Counted from the first letter of the stretch, positions 17,285 to 25,509 are shown. The stretch is 49,830 bases of DNA from Nitrospirota bacterium (GCA_016212185.1 JACRGX010000086.1:1-49830), one strand, 5' to 3'. The notes: a model not told the origin generated them from the sequence alone. Numbers and translations are program-made.

Positions 17285-18442
17285 GTGAAGAATATTTTAA
17301 AAGTCTGCCGGAAATCCTCCCGTACAATCCTGAGCCTTATGTCAGGCACTTCGCATGACGGCGTAGATGCCGTGATTGCAAGAATCGTTGAGAGGAATAA
17401 TCAATTAAAAGTCCGGCTTTTATTCCATTGCCCGCATCCATTCACCGGCGCCCTCAGGACAAAAATACTTACGGCTTTTTCAGGAACGACAAAAGACATC
17501 TGCACGCTTAACTTTGAACTCGGAGAGGTGTTTGCGGATGCGGCACTTAACTGCATCAAAAAAGCAGGATTATCACCCAAGGATATAGATGCAATTGCCT
17601 CTCACGGACAGACGGTATACCACATGCCTCCTGAGGGCAGGGCAGGCGGTTCAACCTTGCAGATAGGCGAGTCTTCTGTAATTGCCGAACGCACGAAAAT
17701 CCCGGTTGTATCGGATTTCAGGACCAGGGATATGGCGGCAGGCGGGCACGGCGCGCCGCTGGTCCCGCTGGCTGACTATATACTCTTTCATGAAGAAGGG
17801 GCTGTAAAAGCTGTTCAGAATATCGGCGGCATAGCCAATTTAACCGTAGTCCCGGAAAAGATAAGCAAAGTCATGGCATTTGATACGGGTCCCGGCATGA
17901 GCCTCATTGATGAGGCAGTGAAATTGCTCACAAACGGCAGGATGCATTATGACATTAACGGCGCGCTTGCCAAAAAAGGCAAGGCTATAATCCCTCTCCT
18001 TGATGAACTGCTTTCACACCCTTATTTTAAGAAACATTCCCCGAAATCAACAGGCAGGGAGACCTTCGGGAAAACTATGGTTAAAGAAATAATAACCAAC
18101 TACGGCAATGCGTCAGTTGAAGATATACTTTCAACTCTTACAATGTTTACCGCATTATCCATACAAAGGGCATACCGTGATTTTGTATTGCCTGAATTCA
18201 AAGTTACTGAAATCATCCTCTGCGGCGGGGGGTGTAAAAACAAATTTCTCCTGATGCTCCTGAAAGACCTGCTGGCTCCGGTTATGCTTATGCCTGTTGA
18301 AAAATACGGCATACCGTATAAAGCAAAAGAGGCGCTGAGTTTTGCAATCCTTGCAAATGAGACATTGTCCGGCAGGGCAGGAAATATTCAGGGAGCCACA
18401 GGCGCAAAGCATCCGGTAATTCTTGGAAAGATTACGCCGTAA
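17285..18442 (+). CDS. anmK: Anhydro-N-acetylmuramic acid kinase
   Basis: Cytoplasmic enzyme that cleaves and phosphorylates 1,6-anhydro-MurNAc from recycled peptidoglycan, giving MurNAc-6-phosphate. The 385 residues show the family signatures LMSGTSHDGVDAV, HGQTVYHMP, LQIGESSVIAERT, VSDFRTRDMAAGGHGAPLVP, VQNIGGIANLT, DTGPGMSLID and ILCGGGCKN. The start is GTG at 17285, which gives the normal N-terminal extension before MSGTS. No strong ribosome-binding site precedes it, so it may be coupled to the chaperone gene upstream. A lytic transglycosylase that would produce its substrate is encoded at 40.2-41.6 kb. Confidence 0.95.
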   Translation: MKNILKVCRKSSRTILSLMSGTSHDGVDAVIARIVERNNQLKVRLLFHCPHPFTGALRTKILTAFSGTTKDICTLNFELGEVFADAALNCIKKAGLSPKDIDAIASHGQTVYHMPPEGRAGGSTLQIGESSVIAERTKIPVVSDFRTRDMAAGGHGAPLVPLADYILFHEEGAVKAVQNIGGIANLTVVPEKISKVMAFDTGPGMSLIDEAVKLLTNGRMHYDINGALAKKGKAIIPLLDELLSHPYFKKHSPKSTGRETFGKTMVKEIITNYGNASVEDILSTLTMFTALSIQRAYRDFVLPEFKVTEIILCGGGCKNKFLLMLLKDLLAPVMLMPVEKYGIPYKAKEALSFAILANETLSGRAGNIQGATGAKHPVILGKITP

Positions 18443-18494
18443 GAGATTAAAAGCTTGCCCGCCGACAGGCAGGTTTGAACCTCTGACCTTCAGG

Positions 18495-19784
18495 TTAAGG
18501 GGCAATTACTGCTTTTTCAAGCACAAAGTCTAAAACCTTCTCTGCGCCGAGTCTGCTTTTCATCCCGTCTAATGAGCCGTCTTTTGCAAAAAATAATTTC
18601 TTTACCTCTTCAGGCTGGATTTTGTATATGACAGCCAGTTCATTTATGTACCGGTTCTGGTCCTCTTCCATGACCTCTATTTTTTCTTTATTGCCTATGG
18701 CTTCAAGGATAAGCACGCCCTTCACATTGTCCCTTGCCGTTTGTTTGAACGCCTGCCTTAATTCATCATCTCCTTTCGGGGTCTCGCCTTTCTGCCCGGC
18801 ATTTTGCTTTGCATTCTGCACAAGCGCTTCCAGTTCATTCTCAACCATAGAGGAAGGCGCCTCAAAGTCATTGGAGCTTATAAGGGCATTCAGCAGTTCT
18901 TTCTTATATATCATGTCAGCCTGATTTTTCTTTTTCTTAAATAAATCATCATGCACTTTTTTCTTCAGTTCATCCATATCCCCGCAGCCGAAACTTTTTA
19001 TAAACTCGTCATCCATCTCCGGCACAAACTTTTTCTTGACCTCTGTTATGACGGCTTTTAAAAGGACTTCTTTGCCTGCAATGGTTTTATTCGGATGGGA
19101 GGCGTTAAAATGAACCTTTAGATCCACAGCGTCGCCTTTTTTCTTTCCGGACAGGGCGTCATTAAGTTTTTTGTTTATTTCCTCGTCTTCATCCTTAACA
19201 ACATGTGCGGTGTGAACAACAAAAGGATAATCCTTTACTGATAATTCATTGACGCTTACGCCGTCAATAAAGGCATCGCAGTCAATTATTGCCATATCTC
19301 CATCGCTTATTGCATCTTCCGAGACCTTAAACAATGCCCTGTCTTCCTGCACGGCATTAATAGCTGCATCAACCTCTGTTTCCTCCACGGAAAATACCGC
19401 CTCTTTTAATTTAATGCCCTCGTAGGAAAGATTTTTCATCTCAGGCTTTACCTCTACAGTGATTGTGAATGAAAGGGGGCGGCTTCTTACAATCTCAATT
19501 TTTTCGTCAATACTCGGGTAGGCAACAGGAGACACCCCGGCCTCTTTAATGGCGTTTGAATAAAACTCAGGGACGACTTTTTCCATTACCTGCGCCTCAA
19601 TATCCTTTGCGAATTTTTTTTCAAGGATTGCCTGAGGCGCCTTGCCTGCCCTGAATCCAGGAATTTTTACAGACGCCCTGAGTTTATCATAAGCGCGGAC
19701 AAACTCCTGCTCAATGACCTCCTGAGGGATGCTGATCCTGAGTTTTTTTGTAGTAGGCGTTATTTCTTTGACTTCCTGAAGCAT
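18495..19784 (-). CDS. tig: Trigger factor (ribosome-associated chaperone)
   Basis: Ribosome-bound chaperone/peptidyl-prolyl isomerase of 429 residues. The N-terminal ribosome-binding loop is IPGFRAGKAP. The PPIase domain begins around residue 155 (VSEDAISDGDMAIIDCDAFI), and the helical C-terminal arms run from about 250 (KFVPEMDDEFIKSFGCGDMD). Length and order match the family. clpP/clpX, which usually follow tig, are not here. It converges with anmK across a 52-base gap that contains a CCGCC/GGCAGG-type stem. Confidence 0.94.
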   Translation of the reverse strand: MLQEVKEITPTTKKLRISIPQEVIEQEFVRAYDKLRASVKIPGFRAGKAPQAILEKKFAKDIEAQVMEKVVPEFYSNAIKEAGVSPVAYPSIDEKIEIVRSRPLSFTITVEVKPEMKNLSYEGIKLKEAVFSVEETEVDAAINAVQEDRALFKVSEDAISDGDMAIIDCDAFIDGVSVNELSVKDYPFVVHTAHVVKDEDEEINKKLNDALSGKKKGDAVDLKVHFNASHPNKTIAGKEVLLKAVITEVKKKFVPEMDDEFIKSFGCGDMDELKKKVHDDLFKKKKNQADMIYKKELLNALISSNDFEAPSSMVENELEALVQNAKQNAGQKGETPKGDDELRQAFKQTARDNVKGVLILEAIGNKEKIEVMEEDQNRYINELAVIYKIQPEEVKKLFFAKDGSLDGMKSRLGAEKVLDFVLEKAVIAP

Positions 19785-19864
19785 ATGAACCCTTCCTTAG
19801 CCTGAGAATAATTAAATATGTTAGAATTATCAAAGATATTTTGTCAATGCGAAGGTAACATCCC

Positions 19865-20710
19865 ATGCAGATTATAAAAACCATAAAAGACATGCAGGCA
19901 TTAAGCAGGAACTTTATTGCCGGAGGTAAAACCATAGGTTTTGTCCCGACAATGGGCGCACTGCATGAAGGACATCTAAGCCTTGTAAAATATTCTAAAA
20001 GGGAAAATGATGTAACAGCGGTCAGTATTTTCGTAAACCCGGTGCAATTCGGACACGGAGAGGACTTTAACCGGTATCCAAGGGATATTGAAGGGGATTT
20101 AGGCAAATTGTCGACGTTTGACGTGGATGCTGTTTTTATCCCTGAGGCAGATGAGATATATCCTCAGGGTTTTTCAACGCTTATAAATGTGGGTCGTATC
20201 GGAGAAAAACTCTGCGGCGCCTCAAGACCGAGTCATTTTAACGGCGTGGCAACTGTAGTTTCAAAACTCTTTAATATTGTCATGCCTCACAAGGCGTATT
20301 TCGGACAAAAGGATTTTCAGCAGACGGTGGTTATAAAAAAGCTGGCAAAGGAACTGAATTTTGACATAGACATCGTGGTCTGCCCGACGATGAGGGAGGC
20401 TGACGGACTTGCCATGAGTTCAAGAAACAATTATCTGAATCCTGCGGAAAGAAAGGCGGCGCTTGTTTTGTACGATGCATTAAAGCGCGGTAAGAGTTTT
20501 ATAGACAGCGGCGTTAAAGACGTATCATTTATCAGGGAAGCGCTGACAGACCTGATAAACTCCGAACCGCCGGCGACAATAGATTATGTAGAGATTGTGG
20601 AACCTGAGAGCCTTGAAAAAATTGAAACGGTAAAACTGCCTGCTGTCTTATGCCTCGCCGTTAAAATAGGCGCAACGAGGCTTATTGACAATATGGTGTT
20701 CACCCCCTAA
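19865..20710 (+). CDS. panC: Pantothenate synthetase
   Basis: Condenses pantoate and beta-alanine using ATP, the last step of pantothenate (vitamin B5) synthesis. The 281 residues have the HIGH-type ATP site HEGH at 34-37 in PTMGALHEGHLSLV, then SIFVNPVQFGHGEDFNRYPR, KLFNIVMPHKAYFGQKDFQQ and the RNNYLNP loop. The length is normal. panB and panD are not adjacent. Its stop codon overlaps the recR stop in the convergent direction. The spacer to tig (80 bases) must hold both promoters. Confidence 0.96.
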   Translation: MQIIKTIKDMQALSRNFIAGGKTIGFVPTMGALHEGHLSLVKYSKRENDVTAVSIFVNPVQFGHGEDFNRYPRDIEGDLGKLSTFDVDAVFIPEADEIYPQGFSTLINVGRIGEKLCGASRPSHFNGVATVVSKLFNIVMPHKAYFGQKDFQQTVVIKKLAKELNFDIDIVVCPTMREADGLAMSSRNNYLNPAERKAALVLYDALKRGKSFIDSGVKDVSFIREALTDLINSEPPATIDYVEIVEPESLEKIETVKLPAVLCLAVKIGATRLIDNMVFTP

Positions 20711-21315
20711 TTCTTGTCTGTCATCTCCTTTCTTCCCTCAAGCGCCTTTGCAATCGTGACTTCATCTGCAAATTCAATGTCCCCGCCTATTGGAAGCCCC
20801 TGCGCAATACGGGTTGTTTTTATGCCGAGCGGTTTTAAAACCTGAGATAAATATTGCGCAGTAGTTTCTCCCTTTGTGTTGGGATTTGTTGCAATGATAA
20901 CTTCTGCGACTTCTCCACTTGTCTTTATCCTGTCAATCAGTTCAGTAATCTTTAATTTTTCCGGGGTGACGCCGTCTATGGGGGAAAGGGCGCCCAGAAG
21001 CACGTGATAAAGCCCTTTGTACGTCTTTGTCCGTTCAATAACAATCAGATTGCTCGGCTCCTCAACAACGCATATCCTGCTTTTATCGCGTGTTGAGTCA
21101 CTGCAGATAGCGCATATCTCCTCTTCTGTAATATTAAAACAGAGGCTGCAGAACCGTGCTTTTTCCTTTATTTCAAGGAGTGCTCTGGCTATAGATTTGA
21201 CCTCATCAGGCGGCATCCCCATTATAAAAAAAGATAAACGCTGCGCAGTCTTTCTCCCGATGCCCGGAAGTTTCGTGAACGCATTTATTAGATTCTCCAC
21301 AATCCCGTTGCTCAT
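20707..21315 (-). CDS. recR: Recombination mediator RecR
   Basis: DNA-clamp protein of the RecFOR pathway, loading RecA at gaps. The 202 residues contain the N-terminal helix-hairpin-helix LPGIGRKTAQRL, a four-Cys zinc finger (C56, C59, C68, C71), and a Toprim domain with VVEEPSNLIVIE and EVIIATNPNTKGETTA, ending in the usual TRIAQGLPIGGDIEFADE. The start overlaps the ybaB stop by 4 bases. It is the third gene of the dnaX-ybaB-recR group. Confidence 0.96.
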   Translation of the reverse strand: MSNGIVENLINAFTKLPGIGRKTAQRLSFFIMGMPPDEVKSIARALLEIKEKARFCSLCFNITEEEICAICSDSTRDKSRICVVEEPSNLIVIERTKTYKGLYHVLLGALSPIDGVTPEKLKITELIDRIKTSGEVAEVIIATNPNTKGETTAQYLSQVLKPLGIKTTRIAQGLPIGGDIEFADEVTIAKALEGRKEMTDKN

Positions 21316-21644
21316 TGACCAAAAAGACCGCCCATGCCCGGGATTTGCAGTCCGCCCGTAAGCTTGCTCATATCCTCTGCTACCATATTCTGTGCGCGCC
21401 TTAACGCTTCATTGACTGCCGCGGCAATCAGGTCCTGAAGCATCTCGATATCATCAGGGTTTACAACATTTTTTTCAATTTTAATGGATACTATTTCCAT
21501 CGCACCGCTTGCAGTTACGGTAACCATGCCTCCGCCTGAGGAGGCCTCAACGGTCTTTTTCTTTGCCTCTTCCTGAATCTTTCCCATCTCCTGCTGCATT
21601 TTCTGCGCCTGTTTCATAATGTCGCCAAACATTTTCTTAGACAT
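21312..21644 (-). CDS. ybaB: YbaB/EbfC family nucleoid-associated protein
   Basis: Small DNA-binding protein of 110 residues, forming dimers that bind DNA and affect nucleoid structure. Typical features are MFGDIMKQAQKMQQEMGKIQ, the GGGMVTVTASGAMEIVSIKI core and ALRRAQNMVAEDMSKLTGG. It sits between dnaX and recR and overlaps recR by 4 bases, the standard bacterial arrangement. A good ribosome-binding site (AGGAGG) precedes the ATG. Confidence 0.94.
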   Translation of the reverse strand: MSKKMFGDIMKQAQKMQQEMGKIQEEAKKKTVEASSGGGMVTVTASGAMEIVSIKIEKNVVNPDDIEMLQDLIAAAVNEALRRAQNMVAEDMSKLTGGLQIPGMGGLFGQ

Positions 21645-21690
21645 GCAAATCCTCCTGTTTTATATCAGTGAAAGTAATATCCATTTCTGT

Positions 21691-21792
21691 GTCATTTCCG
21701 CAGTTCTTAAGCGGGAATTCAGATGTCTTTGATAGTTCTCCGCTTACTATCCGGAGGACAACGTCTGGATTCCGTGTCAAGCACGGAATGAC
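21691..21792. repeat. Compound GTCATTCC/GGAATGAC repeat, copy 3
   Basis: The dnaX-ybaB spacer contains GTCATTTCCGC with AAGCGGGAATTC (21691-21720), then CTGGATTCCGTG with CACGGAATGAC (21765-21792). Each half is a hairpin of the same family as copies 1, 2 and 4. It interrupts an otherwise compact operon, so the transcript between dnaX and ybaB would contain these stems. Confidence 0.6.
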
Positions 21793-21828
21793 AAACCAAC
21801 AACAAAAACTTACCCTTGGTGCTTTATG

Positions 21829-23421
21829 TTATTCACTGCCGTTAAGCGGTTTAATCTTTAACAGCTTTCCATTAAAAAGTTCCAGCGTATTTCTGACTGT
21901 GGGGTCGGAAAGTATGGCTTGTTTTATTTCCTCGCCTGTCTTTTCCCCGTTTTTGTCCGGCAATGACACAACTTTTAATTTCAGCCGTTGTCCGGTGATA
22001 TCTTTGAGTGCATCTTCAATAATGCGTGCGTTTTTCCCAACGGACTCGGCAAGCACTGACATGCCGCCGTTAAAGCTTATTGTGAGCCCTGCATCGGTAA
22101 GACCGACAACTTTTGCCTCTGTCAGTTTGCACGCTATGAGACTGTCTTCGGCTTTAAGTTTTTCAATTACTTTATGCCATAATTCCAAGCTGCCGTTTGC
22201 TTCTTTTTTGTTGTTTGTCTGTTTATCTTCAGCGGATGATTTTGCCTGCGCCTTATGCTCAACTGCGAGTTTTGCGCTAATGCCTTTAACTGTGGTGCCT
22301 TCCAGCTTTTCCAAGAGATCATTGAGTGAAGTCATGCCTTTAACAAACGATGTGCGTAAAAGGCCGAGTTCAAGAGCATATCTCGGGTTCGCGGCAGTTT
22401 TTACCTCTGCCTCAAGTTTCATAAGCTGGCTCAGGAGCAGTGTCAGCTCTTCCATGCTGACCGTTGATGCCTGCTGACTCAGATGCTCCATTTCGGACTC
22501 TGTAAATTCAAGAAGCGCACCTGCTTTCCCGGATATTTTTACAACTGCTAAATTGCGGAAGTGCTCAACTATCTCTTTGACTACCGGTTTAAGATCATAT
22601 CCCCTGTCAGAGAGGTCTTTTATGATGAAAAGATTCTCAGAGATATCGCCTTTTAGCGTTGCCTCTGAAAGTTTTAAAATTATGTCCGCCTCAGGCAGTC
22701 CAAGGAGCATTTGCAGTTCATTCTCGCCGACATCGTCGCTGAAGGAAGATGCCTGGTCCAGCATGGTAAGCGCATCCCTCATGCTTCCGTCTGCAGCCCT
22801 TGCTATCATCTCAAGCGCGGTATCATTTATATTTATATTTTCAGCCTTTGAAATCTGCTGTAAATGCTCTTTGATTTTTCCTCTCAGAACTTTCCGGAAG
22901 ACATGATGCTGACACCGGGATAGGATTGTTGCTGGTATCTTTTTAGGCGCTGTAGTGGCAAAGATGAAAATGACGTGAGGCGGCGGCTCTTCAAGCGTTT
23001 TCAGCAGTGCATTAAATGCAGATTCTGACAGCATGTGAATTTCGTCTATGATGTATATTTTATACCTGCTGCCTGAAGGCGCGTATTTCACGGTTTCCCT
23101 CAGATCGCGCACATTATCAACCTGCGTGTTTGATGCGCCGTCAATCTCAAAGACATCAACAGATGAGCCGGTTGTTATTGACAGGCAGTCCGGGCATTTT
23201 CCGCAGGGTGAGGCAGTAGGTCCTTCGGCGCAGTTGAGGGCTTTTGCCAGAATCCTTGCGGCAGATGTCTTGCCGACCCCCCTCGGGCCTGAGAACAGAT
23301 ATGCATGGACGACCTTACCGCCTGTGATGGCGTTTTTCAGGGTTTTGACAAGCGTCTCCTGCCCTGTCAGTTCGTCAAAGCCCTGAGGTCTCCATTTCCT
23401 TGCAAGAACAAGATAACTCAT
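21829..23421 (-). CDS. dnaX: DNA polymerase III subunit gamma/tau
   Basis: Clamp-loader ATPase subunit, 530 residues. Walker A GPRGVGKT is at 45-52, the zinc-binding Cys are C64, C73, C76 and C79, Walker B is YIIDEIHMLS, and the sensor-1 region FIFATTAPKKIPATILSRCQ follows. Domain III (about 225-365) and a tau-like C-terminal region follow. No obvious slippery sequence for making gamma was seen, though this was not searched exhaustively. It lies directly downstream of the SRP RNA gene and upstream of ybaB-recR, the same order as in Bacillus. Confidence 0.95.
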   Translation of the reverse strand: MSYLVLARKWRPQGFDELTGQETLVKTLKNAITGGKVVHAYLFSGPRGVGKTSAARILAKALNCAEGPTASPCGKCPDCLSITTGSSVDVFEIDGASNTQVDNVRDLRETVKYAPSGSRYKIYIIDEIHMLSESAFNALLKTLEEPPPHVIFIFATTAPKKIPATILSRCQHHVFRKVLRGKIKEHLQQISKAENININDTALEMIARAADGSMRDALTMLDQASSFSDDVGENELQMLLGLPEADIILKLSEATLKGDISENLFIIKDLSDRGYDLKPVVKEIVEHFRNLAVVKISGKAGALLEFTESEMEHLSQQASTVSMEELTLLLSQLMKLEAEVKTAANPRYALELGLLRTSFVKGMTSLNDLLEKLEGTTVKGISAKLAVEHKAQAKSSAEDKQTNNKKEANGSLELWHKVIEKLKAEDSLIACKLTEAKVVGLTDAGLTISFNGGMSVLAESVGKNARIIEDALKDITGQRLKLKVVSLPDKNGEKTGEEIKQAILSDPTVRNTLELFNGKLLKIKPLNGSE

Positions 23422-23427
23422 ATCAAA

Positions 23428-23532
23428 TCAGTTAACAGTTGACAGTTGTCAGTGAACAGTGAATAGTTTTAAAATACATTTTAATTAAAAATTCCTTAAC
23501 TCTTAACTTATAACTGTTAACAGTTAACTGTA
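23428..23532. repeat. CAGTTAACAGTTGACAG inverted repeat between dnaX and SRP RNA
   Basis: The left arm CAGTTAACAGTTGACAG and the right arm CTGTTAACAGTTAACTG bracket an AT-rich centre. It is the first of six related inverted repeats that lie between the RNA genes up to 25.85 kb. Confidence 0.6.
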
Positions 23533-23540
23533 GTTTAAGT

Positions 23541-23647
23541 CAGGCTTTCAGGTAATCCTGCGGCACACGGGGCAACTGCTTACCGTTGCTTCCTTCCGAA
23601 CCTGGCGGAGTTTACAGCACCCTGTCGCACAGGGCCCAAAAGCCTGA
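23541..23647 (-). ncRNA. ffs: SRP RNA, bacterial small type (4.5S)
   Basis: RNA core of the signal recognition particle that binds Ffh and targets membrane proteins. On the minus strand the ends CAGGCTTTTGGG and CCTGAAAGCCTG pair. The conserved tip CAGGTTCGGAAGGAAGCA is followed by ACGGTAAGCAGTTGCC. About 107 nucleotides means the small form without an Alu domain. It lies 120 bases upstream of dnaX on the same strand. Confidence 0.93.
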
Positions 23648-23659
23648 CAATTATTAAGA

Positions 23660-23762
23660 CAGTGTCGGTGTCAGTTGTCAGTGTCAGTATACAGTAAAAA
23701 CAACTAACTTTGAAATTTTATTATTATAATTTTCTAACTGTTCACTTGTCACTGTTCACTGA
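23660..23762. repeat. CAGTTGTCAGTGTCAGT inverted repeat between SRP RNA and tRNA-Ser(GGA)
   Basis: The left arm GTCAGTTGTCAGTGTCAGT and the right arm ACTGTTCACTTGTCACTG are degenerate complements around an AT-rich centre. It is a member of the same family as 23428-23532. Confidence 0.55.
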
Positions 23763-23768
23763 TGTTCA

Positions 23769-23859
23769 TGGCGGAGAGGGCGGGATTTGAACCCGCGAGA
23801 CGCTATTAACGCCTACACGATTTCCAGTCGTGCTCCTTCGGCCGCTCGGACACCTCTCC
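23769..23859 (-). tRNA. tRNA-Ser (anticodon GGA)
   Basis: Class II tRNA of 91 nucleotides with acceptor GGAGAGG/CCTCTCC, anticodon loop CTGGAAA, a long variable arm (TAGGCGTTAATAGCGTC) and T-arm CGGGTTCAAATCCCG. The discriminator is G and the CCA end is encoded. It reads UCC and UCU codons. Confidence 0.94.
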
Positions 23860-23867
23860 GTTTAACT

Positions 23868-23950
23868 GCAGTAATCAGTGATCAGTAAAAACTAACTGCA
23901 TTTAAAAAACAATCAGCAATATTTTCAACCGGTCACTCATCACTGATTTT
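23868..23950. repeat. CAGTAATCAGTGATCAGT inverted repeat between two tRNA-Ser genes
   Basis: The left arm CAGTAATCAGTGATCAGT and the right arm GGTCACTCATCACTGAT are imperfect complements. It is a member of the same spacer family. Confidence 0.5.
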
Positions 23951-23952
23951 TA

Positions 23953-24043
23953 TGGCGGAAGGAGCAGGATTCGAACCTGCGTCCCGAATAAATCGGGAAA
24001 CGGTTTTCGAGACCGCCGCATTCAACCGCTCTGCCATCCTTCC
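23953..24043 (-). tRNA. tRNA-Ser (anticodon CGA)
   Basis: Class II tRNA of 91 nucleotides with acceptor GGAAGGA/TCCTTCC, anticodon loop CTCGAAA, variable arm TTTCCCGATTTATTCGGGA and T-arm GCAGGTTCGAATCCTGC. CCA is encoded. It reads UCG codons. Confidence 0.94.
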
Positions 24044-24080
24044 AATTTTTTTTAAGCCAATCTCTGCCTATGTGTCTGAG

Positions 24081-24203
24081 ATAATTTCAAATTTCAAAAT
24101 CCAAATTTCAAATAAAGATCAAATAAACAATAAGCAAATAATCATTTAAACTTTAACCTTCATTTGGCATTTGAGCTTTGTAATTTGACATTAATAAATT
24201 ACA
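24081..24203. repeat. AT-rich imperfect inverted-repeat element, copy 2
   Basis: It begins ATTTCAAATTTCAAAATCC and ends CATTTGGCATTTGAGC, TTTGTAATTTGACATTAATA. Read on the minus strand it repeats the word order of 3461-3558, so the two are copies of one element in opposite orientation. No gene is present in this spacer. Confidence 0.6.
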
Positions 24204-24242
24204 ATGCCTGTAAAGATAAATATTAATCACTACAGATAATAC

Positions 24243-24815
24243 CTATCTGCGTTTTTGAAAAAAATCCCTGAGTAATGCGGCGCATTCGTCCGCTAAAACA
24301 CCTGAGACAACTTCAACCTGATGATTCAGCCTTTTGTCTGAAAGTATCCGGTAAAGGCTGTTGACTGCACCGCCCTTTTCATCCGCACACCCGTAAACAA
24401 CCCTGCCAAGCCTTGCATTAACCATGGCCCCCGCACACATAACACAGGGCTCTTTGGTTACATAGAGGACTGCATCTGTCAAACGCCAGCTTTTAAGCAG
24501 GGAAGCCCCATCCCTGAGCGCTGTCAGCTCTGCATGCGCTGAAGGATCGTTTTCCGTCTCCCTCATATTGCAAGCCGATGTTATGACAATGTTGTTTTTT
24601 ACAAGAACTGCACCGACTGGAACCTCATCCCTGAGAAATGCCTTCTGCGCCTCTGTCAGCGCAAGACGCATAAACCGCTCATCAGGATTTTTTTCAGGGA
24701 AACAGACAGGACAGTATTCCTCTCCGTAATCAAGGCTGCAGATATGACTGCATTCAGGACAACATATACAGTCTTTTACAGGCTTTTCGCATACAGCGCA
24801 AATTTCAGTCTGCAT
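24243..24815 (-). CDS. tadA: tRNA-specific adenosine deaminase TadA with Cys-rich N-terminal extension
   Basis: Zinc enzyme that converts A34 to inosine in tRNA-Arg(ACG), allowing one tRNA to read CGU, CGC and CGA. The 190 residues hold the deaminase core from about 48, with His94-Ala-Glu96 (proton shuttle) and P-C124-x2-C127 as zinc ligands. Residues 1-40 form an extra zinc-ribbon-like region with nine Cys (6, 9, 16, 18, 19, 22, 26, 35, 38), not usual for TadA. An internal ATG at residue 49 would give the standard-length enzyme, but the Cys-rich part reads as real protein. The gene for its substrate tRNA-Arg(ACG) ends 12 bases upstream on the same strand. Confidence 0.93.
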   Translation of the reverse strand: MQTEICAVCEKPVKDCICCPECSHICSLDYGEEYCPVCFPEKNPDERFMRLALTEAQKAFLRDEVPVGAVLVKNNIVITSACNMRETENDPSAHAELTALRDGASLLKSWRLTDAVLYVTKEPCVMCAGAMVNARLGRVVYGCADEKGGAVNSLYRILSDKRLNHQVEVVSGVLADECAALLRDFFQKRR

Positions 24816-24827
24816 AAATTACTACAG

Positions 24828-24901
24828 CGCGCCCAGAGGGAGTCGAACCCCCGACCTTCGGATTCGTAGTCCGTCGCTCTATCCATCTGAGCTATGGGCG
24901 C
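24828..24901 (-). tRNA. tRNA-Arg (anticodon ACG)
   Basis: 74 nucleotides with acceptor GCGCCCA/TGGGCGC, D-arm TAGCTCAGATGGATAGAGC, anticodon loop CTACGAA and T-arm GGGGGTTCGACTCCCTC. The A34 of this tRNA is the target of TadA, encoded just downstream. CCA is not encoded. Confidence 0.95.
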
Positions 24902-24907
24902 TTTAAA

Positions 24908-24966
24908 AATAGTTCACAGCGGACAGTTGACAGTTTTATCCCACTGTCAACTGTCAACCGTTAACT
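24908..24966. repeat. CAGTTGACAGT inverted repeat between tRNA-Arg and the lipoprotein gene
   Basis: The arms GTTCACAGCGGACAGTTGAC (left) and CTGTCAACTGTCAACCGTTA (right) face each other across a short TTTTATC centre, with ACAGTTGACAGT/ACTGTCAACTGT the best-paired part. It could also act as a terminator for the lipoprotein gene. Confidence 0.6.
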
Positions 24967-24972
24967 CCCTTG

Positions 24973-25509
24973 CTACTTTTTTACCCCTTCTTTAAGGGTG
25001 ATGCCAAACCGGTCATGCTGGAAAGGGTGTATGTTGGGAAACTTTGCATAAAGCCATCCGCCTTCACCTGAGCCCGGGAATATCTGTTTGCCGCTCTCGT
25101 AAACTGATATGCCGGCAGCCGGATTGTTGGCATTATTGGACGCTGAGGTAATAATATTGCCGTTCATCTTGAAATCCGGCAGAAAGTCGCTTACCTTAAC
25201 CGTCAGGTTTGAATCAGGAATCTTCAATTCACTGCTAAGGCCAACTGTGTACTCCTGTGTCTTTTTTGTTTTTTTATCGTCTATAATTAGCTTAACTGCA
25301 GACCATTTGCCTTTTACATCAGGCGGTACAGATACTGTGAGCGGGCCGATTGAGCCTGTAGGTCCATGTCCGGGCGGCAAAGCCGGCGCGCCTGCCTGGC
25401 CTTCCTGTGAAAAGGTTTTTGGGACAGGCTGTTCCTCCTTTTTCTTACATGCAACGACTGACAGCAGGATCATTCCTGCAACTGCTGAAACTGCCAAGAA
25501 CTTCTTCAT
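24973..25509 (-). CDS. DUF2155-like lipoprotein
   Basis: Predicted lipoprotein of 178 residues. Its signal peptide ends in the lipobox LLSVVAC with the lipidated Cys at 21, followed by a Lys/Glu-rich linker and a Pro/Gly stretch. The folded part (about 65-175) shows LIIDDKKTKKTQEYTVGLSS, LTVKVSDFLPDF and GWLYAKFPNIHPFQHDRFGI. This resembles the DUF2155 pattern of a small ligand-like beta domain. AAGGAGG precedes the ATG. It is transcribed toward tRNA-Arg and tadA. The function is unknown and envelope-associated. Confidence 0.75.
   Translation of the reverse strand: MKKFLAVSAVAGMILLSVVACKKKEEQPVPKTFSQEGQAGAPALPPGHGPTGSIGPLTVSVPPDVKGKWSAVKLIIDDKKTKKTQEYTVGLSSELKIPDSNLTVKVSDFLPDFKMNGNIITSASNNANNPAAGISVYESGKQIFPGSGEGGWLYAKFPNIHPFQHDRFGITLKEGVKK

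Noticed and set aside
21668-22477. Long plus-strand frame opposite dnaX
   Set aside because: Ser/Leu-rich shadow of dnaX codons on the other strand, with no family features.
23952-24149. Plus-strand frame starting MAEGAGFEPA
   Set aside because: It is the reverse side of the tRNA-Ser(CGA) gene. This wording is a familiar false protein from tRNA antisense strands.
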